Below are positions 38,180 through 50,172 of a DNA stretch of 64,000 nt, one piece after another. Position numbers and translations under genes: made by a program. Source of the DNA: Micromonospora andamanensis (GTDB lineage Bacteria; Actinomycetota; Actinomycetes; Mycobacteriales; Micromonosporaceae); NCBI RefSeq assembly GCF_016863495.1, contig NZ_BOOZ01000013.1, forward strand, positions 62,001-126,000. Reading direction: 5' to 3'. The notes beneath the pieces were generated by a model. It saw only the letters and a list, made by a program, of their open reading frames with translations. It was not told the DNA's origin and made no database searches. Numbering within the stretch: position 1 is the first letter of the stretch; each line of letters opens with the position of its first letter.

Positions 38180-40015
38180 TCAGGTCGCTGGACCAGGTGT
38201 CGATCCCGCCTGTCCGGCCGCGCCCGCCCCGGCATCCGGTAGCCAGACGGTGAACAGGCTGCCCTCACCCAGGGTGCTCTGCGCCGTCAGGGTGCCGCCG
38301 TGGGCACCGACCAGATGCTGGGTGATCGCCAGCCCCAAACCGCTGCCGCCGGTCGCCCGGTTGCGCGACTCGTCCGCCCGCCAGAACCGGTCGAAGATCT
38401 TCGGCAGGTTCTCCGCTGCGATGCCGACGCCGGTGTCCCGGACGGTGATCGTGCTGTCGTACGCGCCGACGGTGACCGTGCCGCCGGGTGGGGTGTAGCG
38501 GATCGCGTTGGAGACCAGGTTGCCGACGATCTGCCGCAGCCGCACCGGATCGGCCGGCAGCACCGGGTCGTCGCGGAGCTGCGTGCTCAGCACGACGCCG
38601 GCGACCTGTGCCGTGCCCCGGTGGCTCTCCACCACCTGCGTGAGTACGTCGCGCACGTACGTCGGCTCGGGATGGATCCGCAGCGTGCCCGCGTCCGCGG
38701 CGGCCAGGTCGGTCAGGTCGTCGATGATGTGCTGGAGCAGCACCGCCTCCTCGTGCAGCAGGCTCAGCAGCTGGGCGTCGGTCGGGGCGAGGTCGTCCTG
38801 GGCGGCCTCCAGCCAGCTGCGGATGTTGGTCAACGGGGTACGCAGTTCGTGCGCCACGTCGCTGACCATGGCGCGCCGCTGTGCCTCGGCCCGGTCGCGG
38901 CGGTGGATGGAGTCGTTGAGGGCACGGGCCAGCCGGCCGATCTCGTCCGGGGCGGACACCGGGGCGGCGCGCTGCCGGTCGACGGCGTCGGTGAGCGCCC
39001 GCAGCGGGCGCACCAGTCGACGACCGACCAGCACCGTGACGATGATGGTGGCGACCAGCACCGCGCCGGTCACCGTGACGATGCGGATGGTGTTCGCTCC
39101 GGACATCGTGAACGTGCTCTGGTCGGCTCCGCTGCCCGGGGCGGTGATGAACAGCAGCACGGCCGGGGCCACGTACGGTTGCAGTAGCGTCCGCCGGGAC
39201 TTCTCCACGCAGCTGTCGATCCGCGCCGTGCCGGCCGCGTCCACCCGGGCGCTGGTGGCCCCTCGATCGAAGCGCTCGTCGCTGGGCACGGCGACCAGGT
39301 ACGCCGAGAAGTCGGGCAGAACCTCCAGCCGCTGGGCTTTCTGGTCCAGGCCGAGGCATCGGCCCGCCAGCGTGCCGAGCGAACGCAGCGCCGTCACCTC
39401 TGATCTGGTGACCGTCTCAGCTGCCTCTCCACATCTGCTCAGCAACTCCCAGGGGTCGGCGGTGGTCAGCACGACGTCGGCGCGACCGTTGGGCTGCTCC
39501 TCGATTCTTCCGTCGGAGCCGGATCGTCGCAGGCAGGACAGCCTTTCGCCGGCTGCGGCGCGCTGCGCTGCGCGGTCGGCCGCCGACAGCCGGAAGGGGC
39601 CGACCGCCCGGCGGTCGATCCGGTCGGTGCCGCCGGTGAGGCCGAGATCCAGGTTCAGCGGATCCACCACGGCGGCCGGCCGCGCGTGCTGCGGCGGCGG
39701 GCCGGGAGTCGTGTCGGCGATGACCGCCCGGTCCTCGGTCATCAGGGTGATCCGGCGGTCCAACTCCTCGGCGCGCTGCTCGATCAGCGGCTGCACCCCG
39801 GACCAGTCCGGATGGCTGGCCGCGTGGGCGACAAGCAGGTCGTACACGCTGGTGTTCTCGGCGAGTGAGCGGCCCTGTTCCTGGCTGATCGCCCGGGTCG
39901 CGGTCCGGGTGGCCAGCCACGCGGTGGCCGCGATCGCGGCCACGGCGATCAGCACCGAGGTGATCAGCAGCCGGGTGACCAGACTGTGCCGGATCGGCAC
40001 TCGCCCGCCGCTCAC
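38180..40015 (-). CDS. Membrane sensor histidine kinase, BaeS-like
   Basis: The 611-aa protein starts at a GTG (40015) overlapping the regulator's stop. It has a transmembrane helix at about residues 16-37, a large extracellular sensor domain to about 305 containing two Cys (CLRRSG, RIDSCVEK), and a second helix at about 325-347. These are followed by HAMP, a HisKA box VAHELRTPLTNI (His about 389) and a HATPase domain (LVSNAIRYTP, DTGVGIA, GSGLGLAI). It pairs with the frameshifted regulator upstream. The divergent MacB-type export operon is its probable target, by analogy with antimicrobial-peptide sensing systems. Confidence 0.93.
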   Translation of the reverse strand: MSGGRVPIRHSLVTRLLITSVLIAVAAIAATAWLATRTATRAISQEQGRSLAENTSVYDLLVAHAASHPDWSGVQPLIEQRAEELDRRITLMTEDRAVIADTTPGPPPQHARPAAVVDPLNLDLGLTGGTDRIDRRAVGPFRLSAADRAAQRAAAGERLSCLRRSGSDGRIEEQPNGRADVVLTTADPWELLSRCGEAAETVTRSEVTALRSLGTLAGRCLGLDQKAQRLEVLPDFSAYLVAVPSDERFDRGATSARVDAAGTARIDSCVEKSRRTLLQPYVAPAVLLFITAPGSGADQSTFTMSGANTIRIVTVTGAVLVATIIVTVLVGRRLVRPLRALTDAVDRQRAAPVSAPDEIGRLARALNDSIHRRDRAEAQRRAMVSDVAHELRTPLTNIRSWLEAAQDDLAPTDAQLLSLLHEEAVLLQHIIDDLTDLAAADAGTLRIHPEPTYVRDVLTQVVESHRGTAQVAGVVLSTQLRDDPVLPADPVRLRQIVGNLVSNAIRYTPPGGTVTVGAYDSTITVRDTGVGIAAENLPKIFDRFWRADESRNRATGGSGLGLAITQHLVGAHGGTLTAQSTLGEGSLFTVWLPDAGAGAAGQAGSTPGPAT

Positions 40016-40718
40016 CGCCCCGCCGCCGCGTCGCTGGTCAGCTTGTATCCGACGCCGAAGACGGTGAGCAGCCAGGCGGGGCACTGCGGATCCCGTTCGA
40101 TCTTGCGCCGGAGGTTCATCACATGCACGTCGATGGTCCGCTCGGTCGAGCTGCGGTCGATGCCCTGGGTGTGGTGCAGCAGCTGGGTCCGGGTGAAGAC
40201 CCGGTTCGGTTGCTCCGCCATGGCCGCCAGGATGGCGAACTCGCCGCGTGTGCAGGCGACCGGGACGCCGTCCACGGTCACCTGGTGCGCGGCCCTGTCG
40301 ATCTCGATCGGGCCGATCCGGCGTGGCCCGGTTCCGGCCGGGACCGGCGCGCCCCGGCCCGACCGGCGTAGCAGGGTGCGGACCCGGGCCATCAACTCGC
40401 GCGGGCTGTACGGCTTGGTCAGGTAGTCGTCGGCGCCGAGTTCCAGCCCGACCAGCAGGTCGTCCTCGGTGGACCGGGCGGTCAGCATCAGCACCAGCAT
40501 GTCGGACTCCCGGCGCAGGGTCCGGCACACCTGTAGGCCGTCCAGTACCGGCATCATCACGTCCAGCACCAGCAGTCCGGCCGGAGCCGGCGGGCCGTGT
40601 CCAGCGCCGCCCGGCCGTCGTGCACCACCACGGCGGCGTGGCCCTCGGCGATCAGGTACCGGCGTACCACCTCGGCCTGGCGGGGATCGTCGTCGGCGAC
40701 CAGCACCTGTGCGCACAT
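40012..40718 (-). pseudogene. OmpR-family response regulator with a single-base frameshift
   Basis: The N-terminus from ATG 40718 reads MCAQVLVADDDPRQAEVV (acidic pocket DDD) and RRLRPD, then hits a stop at 40557. The rest, LLVLDVMMPVLDG (phosphoacceptor Asp), LTARST, LTKPYS and a winged-helix domain ending VFGVGYKLTSD, is intact in another frame to the stop at 40012. Inserting one base at about 40575 restores a 235-aa regulator. The shift falls just before the phosphorylation site. If real, it removes the DNA-binding half and may also reduce translation of the coupled kinase. Confidence 0.8.
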
Positions 40719-40808
40719 GGCGGCGATGATAGGTCTGGATTCCCGCCGACTCGGGTCCGGCCGCGACATCTGACAGGTTCCTAACGAGCGCTGGCCAATC
40801 TCGTCGGC

Positions 40809-42056
40809 ATGCAACCGAAGCTTGACGACCCGACCGAGTTCATCCCCCGCGTCGCCGCTCCGCCGACCCGGCGGCGCGGCTCGCGGTGGCTCGCGGTGGG
40901 GCTGGCGACAGCGGTGCTGGTGGTCGGCTCCGGGATCGCGGTGACCTGGCACCGGGCCGCCGCCGAGCGGGGGCCGAAGGAACCGGTCGCCGTCGCCACC
41001 GCGACGATCGACCGGCGCGACCTCTCCACCACCAGGACGCTGCCCGGCGCCATCGGGTTCGGCGCGGCCCGCCCGTTGTCCGGGCACCTGGCGGCGACGG
41101 TGACCTGGTTGCCGACGGTGGGCAGCACCGTCAAACGGGGTGGGCAACTGTTCCGGGCCGACGACCGGCCGGTGGTGCTCTTCTACGGCAGCATGCCGAT
41201 GTACCGGGACATCGCCGGGCTGAACCTGGTCGGCCGGGACGTCGCGATCGTCGCGGACAATCTCCGCACGCTCGGCTACTCGATCGGTCGGCAGCCGTCG
41301 CCCGGCGCGCGGGTGACGCCGCCCCCGCCGGCCGCGCCATCCACCATCGGGAAGCCGGCCGCAGAGGCCGACGATGGCATCCCCGGCGGCCAGCCGGGTG
41401 GCGGTGCCGCAGGAGAACCCCATCGGGTACGCAGTGGCGAGGGCGTCCTCACGCCGGCCCTGATCGCGGCGATCAAGCGGTGGCAGACCGACCTCGGCGT
41501 GCCGGCGACCGGCACGATCCCGGTGGGGCACGTGGAGGTTTCCAGCGGAGCGGTCCGGGTGGACTCGATCATCGGACAACCCGGTGCTCCGGCGCAGGAG
41601 CCGCTGATGTCGGTCACCCCGGTCCGCAAAGTGATCACGGTCGGTGCGGAGCTCGCCCACGCTGCCTCGATCAAGCGCGGGGACCGGGTCACTGTCGGAC
41701 TGCCCGACGACCGTACGGTCTCCGCCCGGGTCGTCTCCGTCGGCCGTGCTCTCGTCGCGGCCGAGAACGGCCCCGCCACCGGCCCGCAACTGCTGACCGT
41801 GACGGTGTCTGTCGACAAGCCGCAGGCCATCGCCGGCCTCGACGCCGGCGAGGTACAGGTGCACTTTGTCGGGCGGACCGCCGTCGACGTGCTGGTCGCG
41901 CCCGTCGAGGCGCTGGTGGCGCTGCGCGAGGGCGGGTACGCGGTGCAGACGCCCAGCGGGCTGGTCGCGGTGAGCACCGGCATGTTCGCCGACGGCCTCG
42001 TCGAGATCACCGGCGACGGACTCACCGAGGGCGTCGAGGTGGTGGTGCCCGCGTGA
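40809..42056 (+). CDS. Membrane-fusion / adaptor protein with peptidoglycan-binding domain
   Basis: The 415-aa protein has one N-terminal helix (about residues 26-45, [21 protein letters not shown]). It then has a HlyD/MacA-like barrel region ([17 protein letters not shown]) and a peptidoglycan-binding-like helical segment ([24 protein letters not shown]). C-terminal beta-barrel parts follow ([22 protein letters not shown]). It is the first gene of an adaptor, ATPase and permease operon of the MacAB type, adapted to Gram-positive walls. The 90-base divergent region to the two-component genes suggests control by that system. Confidence 0.88.
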   Translation: MQPKLDDPTEFIPRVAAPPTRRRGSRWLAVGLATAVLVVGSGIAVTWHRAAAERGPKEPVAVATATIDRRDLSTTRTLPGAIGFGAARPLSGHLAATVTWLPTVGSTVKRGGQLFRADDRPVVLFYGSMPMYRDIAGLNLVGRDVAIVADNLRTLGYSIGRQPSPGARVTPPPPAAPSTIGKPAAEADDGIPGGQPGGGAAGEPHRVRSGEGVLTPALIAAIKRWQTDLGVPATGTIPVGHVEVSSGAVRVDSIIGQPGAPAQEPLMSVTPVRKVITVGAELAHAASIKRGDRVTVGLPDDRTVSARVVSVGRALVAAENGPATGPQLLTVTVSVDKPQAIAGLDAGEVQVHFVGRTAVDVLVAPVEALVALREGGYAVQTPSGLVAVSTGMFADGLVEITGDGLTEGVEVVVPA

Positions 42057-42772
42057 GGCGGCAAACCGTACTCTCCGTCCGCGACGCGGGCCTGGTCTAT
42101 CCGAGTGGGGTCACCGCGCTGGCCGGCGTCAGCATGGAGGTCGCCGCAGGTGAGCTGGTGGCCATCGTCGGGCCGTCCGGGTCGGGCAAGTCGACCCTGC
42201 TCAACATCATCGGCACCCTGGACCGTCCCAGTTCGGGTGCGGTCCACATCGCCGGCCGGGACGTCGCGACCCTGGGGGACCGACAGCTCTCCGCGCTGCG
42301 GGCCTGCGAGATCGGCTTCGTCTTCCAGCAGTTCCACCTCGCCGACGGGTTGAGCGCGGTCGACAACGTCGCCACCGGGCTGCTCTACGCCGGGGTGCCG
42401 CGCCGGCAGCGGCGCGAGCACGCCCTGCGGGCGCTGGCCCGGGTCGGCCTGGCACATCGCACGGAACACCACCCGCGCCAGCTCTCCGGCGGCGAAAAGC
42501 AGCGCGTCGCGATCGCCCGCGCGCTGGCCAACCGGCCGTCGCTGGTGCTCGCCGACGAACCCACCGGCGCGCTGGACACCGCCACCGGGCACTCCGTGCT
42601 GCGGCTGCTGCGCCGGCTCAACGAGGAGGGCACCACCATCGTGCTGATCACCCATGACCGGGACATCGCGGCGTCCCTGCCGCGCCAGATCGAGATCCGC
42701 GACGGGCGGCTGGTCCGCGACGACGCCGCGCCGTCGATCCGGCGTGCGGCCGGCACGGCGGCGGACCGGTGA
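42053..42772 (+). CDS. ABC transporter ATP-binding protein, MacB/LolD type
   Basis: The 239-aa ATPase starts at a GTG overlapping the adaptor's stop. It has Walker [11 protein letters not shown]-loop VFQQFH, signature LSGGEKQR, Walker B LVLADEP and switch His in LITHD. This size and LSGGEKQR variant are typical of MacB/LolD partners of FtsX-like permeases. It powers mechanotransmission-type export together with the next gene, whose GTG overlaps its stop. Confidence 0.96.
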   Translation: MRRQTVLSVRDAGLVYPSGVTALAGVSMEVAAGELVAIVGPSGSGKSTLLNIIGTLDRPSSGAVHIAGRDVATLGDRQLSALRACEIGFVFQQFHLADGLSAVDNVATGLLYAGVPRRQRREHALRALARVGLAHRTEHHPRQLSGGEKQRVAIARALANRPSLVLADEPTGALDTATGHSVLRLLRRLNEEGTTIVLITHDRDIAASLPRQIEIRDGRLVRDDAAPSIRRAAGTAADR

Positions 42773-44046
42773 CCGGGCCGCCCAACCGGGCACCTCGACT
42801 GGTCGGACCGGCGGATCCGGCACCGGCAGCGGTCGGCCCGACCCACCCGGCACCGCGACCGGTCCGGCTGGCCGCGACGGACCTGCTCGCGCTCGGATCG
42901 ACGGGCCTGCGGACCCGGCCGCTGCGGGCGGCACTGTCGGCGCTGGGCATCGCGATCGGCATCGCCACCATGATCGTGGTGACCGGCATCCCCGCCTCCA
43001 GCCAGGCGGCGCTGCTGACGGAGCTGACCGCGCTCGGCACCAACTCGTTGCAGGCGATGGCGGCACCGGACCGCGATCCACCGACCAAGTTGCCGGAGTC
43101 GGCGGTGCGGATGGTCGGGCGCATCGGACCGGTCACGGCGGTCAGCGCGGTCGGCAACACCCACACCGTGGTACGCCGAAACGACCGCATCGACCCGAGC
43201 AACGGCTCCGGCCTGACCGTGCTGGCCAGCCACCTGGATCTGCTGCCGACGATCAGCGCCCGGGTCCGTACGGGCAGTTGGCTGAACCCGGCCACGGCGA
43301 GTTTTCCCACCGTGGTCCTCGGCTCGGTGGCCGCCGCCCGGCTCGGCATCGTCGACCTGCCCGCCGGCCAGCCCTCGCCCCAGGTGCTGATCGCCGACCG
43401 CCCGTTCACCGTGATCGGCATCCTGGCGCGGACGCCGCTTTCGCCGGACATCGACCGATCGGTGCTGATCGGTTGGGCGACGGCCCGCAGCGAGCTGCGC
43501 TTCGACGGACATCCGACGGTGATCTACCTGCGCTGTGCGGAGCCGCAGCTGGAGGCGGTCCGGGGGGTGCTGGCGGAAACGATCTTCCCGGAGCGGCCCG
43601 GCCAGGTGGTGGTGAGTCGCCCGTCGGACGCGCTGGCCGCCAAGCGGGCCACCGAGGGCAGCTTTTCCGTGCTCTTCCTGGCCCTGGCCGGGGTCGCCCT
43701 GCTGGTCGGCGGCATCGGGGTGGCCAACACGATGGTGGTCTCGGTGTTGGAACGCCGTGCCGAGATCGGCCTGCGGCGGGCGCTCGGGGCGACCCGGGGG
43801 CAGATCCGAGGCCAGTTCCTGAGCGAGTCGGTGGTGCTGGCGGCGCTCGGCGGGCTGGCCGGCACGACGCTGGGCCTGCTGGTCACCGTCGGCTACGCGA
43901 CCTGGCAGGGCTGGCCGCTTGTGGTTCCCGTCGAGTCGGCCGTCGTCGGGGTGGCCGGTGCCGTCGCGATCGGGGTCCTCGCCGGGGTCTACCCGTGCGT
44001 ACGCGCCGCTCGGCTGCCCCCGACGCAGGCCCTCGCCGCCGGCTGA
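42769..44046 (+). CDS. ABC transporter permease, FtsX/MacB type
   Basis: The 425-aa permease has a long Pro/Ala-rich cytoplasmic tail, a first helix at about residues 55-75 ([19 protein letters not shown]), a MacB periplasmic-core-like domain of about 200 residues, and three C-terminal helices in an FtsX domain. The [20 protein letters not shown] motif, characteristic of the coupling helix, is present. It is probably an exporter of a peptide, lipid or antibiotic. The operon ends at a strong hairpin. Confidence 0.94.
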   Translation: MTGPPNRAPRLVGPADPAPAAVGPTHPAPRPVRLAATDLLALGSTGLRTRPLRAALSALGIAIGIATMIVVTGIPASSQAALLTELTALGTNSLQAMAAPDRDPPTKLPESAVRMVGRIGPVTAVSAVGNTHTVVRRNDRIDPSNGSGLTVLASHLDLLPTISARVRTGSWLNPATASFPTVVLGSVAAARLGIVDLPAGQPSPQVLIADRPFTVIGILARTPLSPDIDRSVLIGWATARSELRFDGHPTVIYLRCAEPQLEAVRGVLAETIFPERPGQVVVSRPSDALAAKRATEGSFSVLFLALAGVALLVGGIGVANTMVVSVLERRAEIGLRRALGATRGQIRGQFLSESVVLAALGGLAGTTLGLLVTVGYATWQGWPLVVPVESAVVGVAGAVAIGVLAGVYPCVRAARLPPTQALAAG

Positions 44047-44072
44047 GCCGACTGGCGGGGAAGACTGCCACG

Positions 44073-44112
44073 AGCGAGCGTGGCGGCCGGATCTCCGGCC
44101 GCCACGCTCGCT
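44073..44112. terminator. Perfect 18-bp hairpin between the ABC operon and the lipoprotein gene
   Basis: Arms 44073-44090 and 44095-44112 are perfectly complementary with a four-base ATCT loop. It lies between convergent stops and is a clear bidirectional terminator candidate. Confidence 0.9.
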
Positions 44113-44124
44113 GTTCGCCCCGCG

Positions 44125-44706
44125 TCAGTTCGATTCGGCGGCCACCTTGCGCTCGCACTCCGGCGCGAGGTCGAGGCCCAAGCTGATCGAGCGGGAGTCG
44201 TTCCGGTCACCACCGAAGGAGATGGAGACGCCGTCCTCGGCCACCTCGACGTACTTCACGCCCTTGTCCCTGAGGCACTTCACCACGTCGAGCGCGAAGT
44301 CCCGGGCTTCCGGGTTGGCCGGATCCCTCTCCCACGGCGGTAGGGGATAGAACTGTGGCTCGCAGATCCGGTTCGCCGCGTCGGCCTCCTGCTCCTCCTT
44401 CGAGCCCGCCGTGCCCGGGGGCAGCCCGATGCGGCGGTGTTTGCTCGGGTCCACGCCGTGGTCCCGCATGCACGTGTGGTACGGCCCGAGCAGCGCCTGG
44501 TACTCCTCCGCCGTGGTGTCGAGCCGCTCGCGCGGGCGTTCCGCCTTCGGCGATGCCGAGCCGCTCCGTTCCGCCTCGGGAGTGCGCAACGTGGCCACCT
44601 CCGCCGTGTCGCCCTGCTCGTTCTTTCCGCCGCTCGACGGCGACCCGCAGGCGGACAGCGCGATCAACGCGATCGCACTCACCAGGAGCGCACGATTTCT
44701 CCGCAT
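44125..44706 (-). CDS. Lipoprotein of unknown function (193 aa)
   Basis: From ATG 44706 the product has a basic N-terminus, a hydrophobic core and the lipobox LSAC (Cys about 19), so it is exported and lipid-anchored. The mature part has CMRDHGVD, ICEPQFYPLPPW and VVKCLRDKGVKYVEV, with four conserved-looking Cys. Similar lipoproteins occur beside MacB-type operons in related actinobacteria and may sense or bind the exported substrate, which is inferred from position. AGAGAGGC precedes the start. Upstream in-frame codons are rejected because the lipobox would be buried. Confidence 0.85.
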   Translation of the reverse strand: MRRNRALLVSAIALIALSACGSPSSGGKNEQGDTAEVATLRTPEAERSGSASPKAERPRERLDTTAEEYQALLGPYHTCMRDHGVDPSKHRRIGLPPGTAGSKEEQEADAANRICEPQFYPLPPWERDPANPEARDFALDVVKCLRDKGVKYVEVAEDGVSISFGGDRNDSRSISLGLDLAPECERKVAAESN

Positions 44707-44873
44707 GACGATGCCTCTCTGTCCGGGCGGCCCGGGACCGGTCCCGGGCCGCGAAGGCAGCCTCTCGGGCGGACGTGAGGAAGATGTCAGGTTCCCCGTG
44801 GCCACGGGGCACTGAGACCCGGCTTACCTGGGTGTGCGAGCTGGGGTGCCGGATGCCGGGATGGGCCGCGCGA

Positions 44874-45748
44874 TCAGCGGGTGAGGTGCGTCCGCCTGTC
44901 GAGGTGGGCGAGCTTGTGCGGGTTGAGCACCGAGTAGAGCCGGCTGATCCGTCCGTCGACGATGACCAGGTTGACGACCGCGAACAGCCTGCCGTCGAGG
45001 TCGAAGCGGACCGCGACCGCGCCGTTTATCCACATCGGCATCGCCTGGTAGTCGAGGCCCATCTCGGCCAGCTTGGCCAGCAGCGGCGCCACCCGCCGGG
45101 CGCTCTCGACGGGGCGGCGGGCCGCAGGTGCGAGGCCACCGCTGTCGGCGACCACGATCACGTCGGGTGCCAGCACCTCAAGCAGTTCCCGCAGGTCACC
45201 GCCGCGCACTGCGGCCAGGAAGCGGTCCACGACGGCCTCCTGCTCGGCTCGGCTGACCCGTACCCGTGGGCGCCGCGCCGCCACGTGTTCCCGAGCGCGG
45301 TGGGCAATCTGGCGGACCGCCGCCGGCGTTCTGCCGACGGCTGCGGCGATCTCGTCGTACGGAGTGTCGAACACTTCGCGTAGCACGAACACGACCCGTT
45401 CGGTGTGGCCCAGCGTCTCCAGCACGGTGAGCATGGCGAACGACACGCTCTCGGCGAGTTCCACGTCCTCGGCCACGTCGGGGCTGGTCAACAGCGGTTC
45501 GGGGAGCCACTGCCCGATGTACTCCTCGCGCCGCCGGGCCAGCGTACGTAGCCGGTTGAGGGCCTGGCGGGTGACGATCCGCACCAGGTAGGTGCGCGGG
45601 TTGCGGACCTCGGCCCGGACCTCGGTGTTGAGGTTCGCCCACCGCAGCCAGGTCTCCTGTACGACATCCTCGGCGTCGGCGGCGGAGCCGAGCATCTCGT
45701 ACGCGACGGTGAAGAGCAGGCTGCGGTGCGCGACGAACGGGTCGCCGG

Positions 45749-45752
<4 letters not shown>
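44874..45752 (-). CDS. ECF41-type RNA polymerase sigma factor (SigJ-like)
   Basis: The 292-aa protein has sigma-2 (LFTVAYEMLGSAADAEDVVQETWLRW), sigma-4 (TPYDEIAAAVGRTPAAVRQIAHRAREHV) and a C-terminal SnoaL/NTF2-like domain. The latter ends with the ECF41 hallmark DGRISRLYSVLNPHKL. In ECF41 factors this extension controls activity in place of an anti-sigma factor. The ATG at 45752 overlaps the stop of the carboxymuconolactone decarboxylase-like gene as ATGA, the classical ECF41 pairing. The target promoter is usually that of the partner gene. Confidence 0.93.
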
Positions 45753-47902
<2,150 letters not shown>

Positions 47903-48032
47903 CCGACCCGGCTGCGGCCAAGGCCCGCCCGCCACCGATCAGCAGTCCGTCGGTGGCGGGCGGAGCCGTCTCCGACCTGCCGGTCCGTGACCGGTACGCT
48001 TGCCGCCTTCGGGCGTCCAGGAGGAGGTGCCG

Positions 48033-48359
48033 GTGCTGGCAAGGGTCCGACCCTGGCAGGCGGTCGCGGTGGCGAGCGCCGTCGCGGTTCTCGCCTGGGC
48101 CGGCTTCTGGTACCTGGCGCTGCCGCGCTTCGAGGTGTGCCGCGCGGTGGCCCCGGCCCCGGCCGGTTGCCGGGTCGACGCGCGGATCTCCGCCGCGTGG
48201 GTCTGGACGACGATCGTGGCGGTGCTCTACCTGGCCGTCGTCGTCGCCGTCCGGGTCCGTCCGGGTGAGCACCCCCGCCGGTCGGTCGCGCTGGGCACTG
48301 TGGCGCTGGGCGTCGCCGCCCTGTACGGCCTGTGGACGGTGTGGCAGGCGGGCGGCTGA
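48033..48359 (+). CDS. Small membrane protein (108 aa)
   Basis: The product has a first helix at about residues 8-28, a loop with two Cys (EVCRAVAPAPAGCRV), a second helix at about 48-68 and a third at about 83-103. I chose the GTG at 48033 because GGAGGAGG lies about seven bases upstream; a GTG at 48027 is within that ribosome site. No domain is recognised. The paired Cys face the outside by topology prediction and could form a disulfide. Confidence 0.75.
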   Translation: MLARVRPWQAVAVASAVAVLAWAGFWYLALPRFEVCRAVAPAPAGCRVDARISAAWVWTTIVAVLYLAVVVAVRVRPGEHPRRSVALGTVALGVAALYGLWTVWQAGG

Positions 48360-48417
48360 CCGCTCCGGCGCGTACCTGCCGGGTGTCCGCCGGCCGTGCC
48401 GGGGTCGCCCGCGACTC

Positions 48418-49410
48418 CTAGGTGGCCGGGTGCGAGACGGTGATCACCACCTTGCCGGCCGGGTGCCCGTCGGAGAAGTGGCGCAGCGCGTCCACCGTCT
48501 GCGCGAGCGAATAGCCGCTGTCGACCGAGGGGGTGAGCGCACCGGACTCGACGAGGTCCCGCAACTCGTCAAGATCCTCGATGCGCTCCCGGGCGCTGAC
48601 GGCGCGCAGCCGGTGGCCGACGACCGTCGACAGCAGTGGCGCCCCGAACATCTGCCGGCCGTACCCGCCGAGCAGGGCGCCCCTGGTCCAGTCGCCGCCG
48701 ACCAGGGCCAGTGTGCCGCGCGGGGTGAGCGCGCGTCGCAGCAGGGACAGCGGACGGTTGCCGCCGGTGTCGATGACCACGTCGTACACCGGACCGTCCC
48801 GGTCGATCTCCTCGCGGGTGTAGTCGACGACGTCGTCGGCGCCGAGTGAGCGCACGAAGTCGGCAGCCGTGGGCGAGCAGACGCCGGTCACCGTCGCCCC
48901 GTACGCCTTGGCGATTTGCACGGCCTGGGAACCGACGCCACCGGCGGCGCCGATGACAAGCACCCGGTGACCTGGGCGCACCAGACCGGTGTCGCGGACC
49001 GCACGCAGGGCCGTCATCCCGGAGACGGGCACGGCGGCGGCCTGCGCGAAGGTCAGGTTCGCCGGCTTGCCGGCCAGCCGCCGCTCGTGGGTGGCCGTGA
49101 ACTCGGCGTACGACCCGCGCAGCGAGGTGCCGTACACCTCGTCGCCGGGTCGGAAGCGGGTCACCCGCGCGCCGACCTCGGCCACCACGCCTGCCACGTC
49201 CCGGCCGAGCACCGGCACCCGGGGCCGGCGTAGCCCGGAGGTGAGCCGTACCAGGTAGGGGCGACCGGCCAGGAAGATCAACACTCCCGGGTCGACCCCG
49301 GCGGCGTGGACCCGCACCAGCACCTCGTGCTCGCCGATCTCGGGGCGGTCGATGTCGCGGAGTCGGAGCCCGGACGGCGGGCCGTAGCGGTCGTACACGA
49401 TGGCCTTCAC
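48418..49410 (-). CDS. MDR-family NAD(P)H quinone/alcohol oxidoreductase
   Basis: The 330-aa protein is a medium-chain dehydrogenase of the zinc-free quinone-oxidoreductase type. It has KAIVYDRYGPPSGLRLRDI, VLGRDVAGVVAEVG, a NAD(P)-binding GAAGGVGSQAVQIAKA and a C-terminal SDGHPAGKVVI. The structural-zinc cysteines are absent. The GTG start overlaps the XRE gene stop (GTGA), so it is the third gene of a coupled operon with a membrane protein and the XRE regulator. It may detoxify quinones or enals under control of that regulator. Confidence 0.9.
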   Translation of the reverse strand: MKAIVYDRYGPPSGLRLRDIDRPEIGEHEVLVRVHAAGVDPGVLIFLAGRPYLVRLTSGLRRPRVPVLGRDVAGVVAEVGARVTRFRPGDEVYGTSLRGSYAEFTATHERRLAGKPANLTFAQAAAVPVSGMTALRAVRDTGLVRPGHRVLVIGAAGGVGSQAVQIAKAYGATVTGVCSPTAADFVRSLGADDVVDYTREEIDRDGPVYDVVIDTGGNRPLSLLRRALTPRGTLALVGGDWTRGALLGGYGRQMFGAPLLSTVVGHRLRAVSARERIEDLDELRDLVESGALTPSVDSGYSLAQTVDALRHFSDGHPAGKVVITVSHPAT

Positions 49411-49628
49411 GGTGCCTCCTCGGGGTACTGGAACACGTCGTCGAGCCGTACGCCGAACACGTGGGCGATCCGGAAGGCCATCTCCAACGAGGGTGAGTAG
49501 CGGCCCTGCTCGATGGCGATGACTGTCTGCCGGGTCACGCCGATCCGCTCGGCCAGCGCTGCCTGGGTCATCTCGTCGCGGGCGAAACGCAGCGCCCGGA
49601 TGTTGTTCGTGACGCGTGTCGGTTTCAC
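49407..49628 (-). CDS. Small XRE/Cro-like regulator (73 aa)
   Basis: The protein is essentially one helix-turn-helix: NNIRALRFARDEMTQAALAERIG, then VTRQTVIAIEQGRYSPSLEMAF, ending VRLDDVFQYPEE. The GTG at 49628 overlaps the membrane protein's stop, and its own stop overlaps the oxidoreductase start. This YozG-like arrangement of regulator with membrane protein usually autoregulates. The direct repeats at 50077 and 50102 are candidate operators. Confidence 0.92.
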   Translation of the reverse strand: MKPTRVTNNIRALRFARDEMTQAALAERIGVTRQTVIAIEQGRYSPSLEMAFRIAHVFGVRLDDVFQYPEEAP

Positions 49629-50053
49629 CACTGCGGCACGCCCCGGCGGTAGACGATCACCTTCGCCAGCGAGCCGACCACCGCCGACAGCACGAAACAG
49701 AGGTAGATCACGTTGGCGATCCAGAACCAGTGCCACTGCGCCATCGCCATGAGCATCGCCGACACCGCGCCGATCACCACGAACGCCTGCCCGACGTGGT
49801 CGCCGAGCCGCCCGATCTCCCGGTCGCGCACGTCACTGGCCCGGGAGGCGCGGGGATTGACGACGCCCATCCCGATCTCGAGCACCATGCTGGCGGCGAT
49901 CGCGCCGCCGATCGTCCAGAACAGCGTGCCGGCGTACGGCGTCGAGGCCAGCCTCCCGTCGCCGACCCGGCTGAGGACGACTGTCACGTAGACGGCGTAG
50001 CCGATCGCGCTGACCACCAGCATGATCCAGGCACGCTTCTCCTGGTGCGTCAT
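49625..50053 (-). CDS. Four-helix membrane protein (142 aa), operon partner of XRE
   Basis: From ATG 50053, seven bases after GAGGAG, the product MTHQEKRAWIM has four predicted helices at about 10-30, 40-60, 85-105 and 112-132. A charged loop (ASRASDVRDREIGRLGDHVG) lies between helices 2 and 3. There is no catalytic motif. It belongs to the small membrane proteins often encoded directly before XRE regulators in actinobacteria, and may be involved in stress sensing. An earlier ATG at 50086 lacks a ribosome site. Confidence 0.85.
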   Translation of the reverse strand: MTHQEKRAWIMLVVSAIGYAVYVTVVLSRVGDGRLASTPYAGTLFWTIGGAIAASMVLEIGMGVVNPRASRASDVRDREIGRLGDHVGQAFVVIGAVSAMLMAMAQWHWFWIANVIYLCFVLSAVVGSLAKVIVYRRGVPQW

Positions 50054-50076
50054 CACCGACTCCTCGATATAAAGAA

Positions 50077-50134
50077 TCATTGACATCCTGAGAGTAAGGC
50101 GTCTTTGACGTCATGTCTAGAAACTTTTACATAG
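50077..50134. promoter_or_regulatory. Direct repeats and outward promoter-like elements
   Basis: Two related 12-base repeats, ATCATTGACATC (50077-50088) and GTCTTTGACGTC (50102-50113), lie upstream of the membrane protein/XRE operon and match at 9 of 12 positions. On the plus strand, TTGACG at 50106 is 17 bases from TACATA at 50129, a good vegetative promoter shape. It would read into the antisense strand of the serine hydrolase gene. The repeats may bind the XRE protein. Confidence 0.45.
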
Positions 50135-50172
50135 AATCCCGCGTCCGCAGCTTGGGGCGATCCGCCGGGAGG

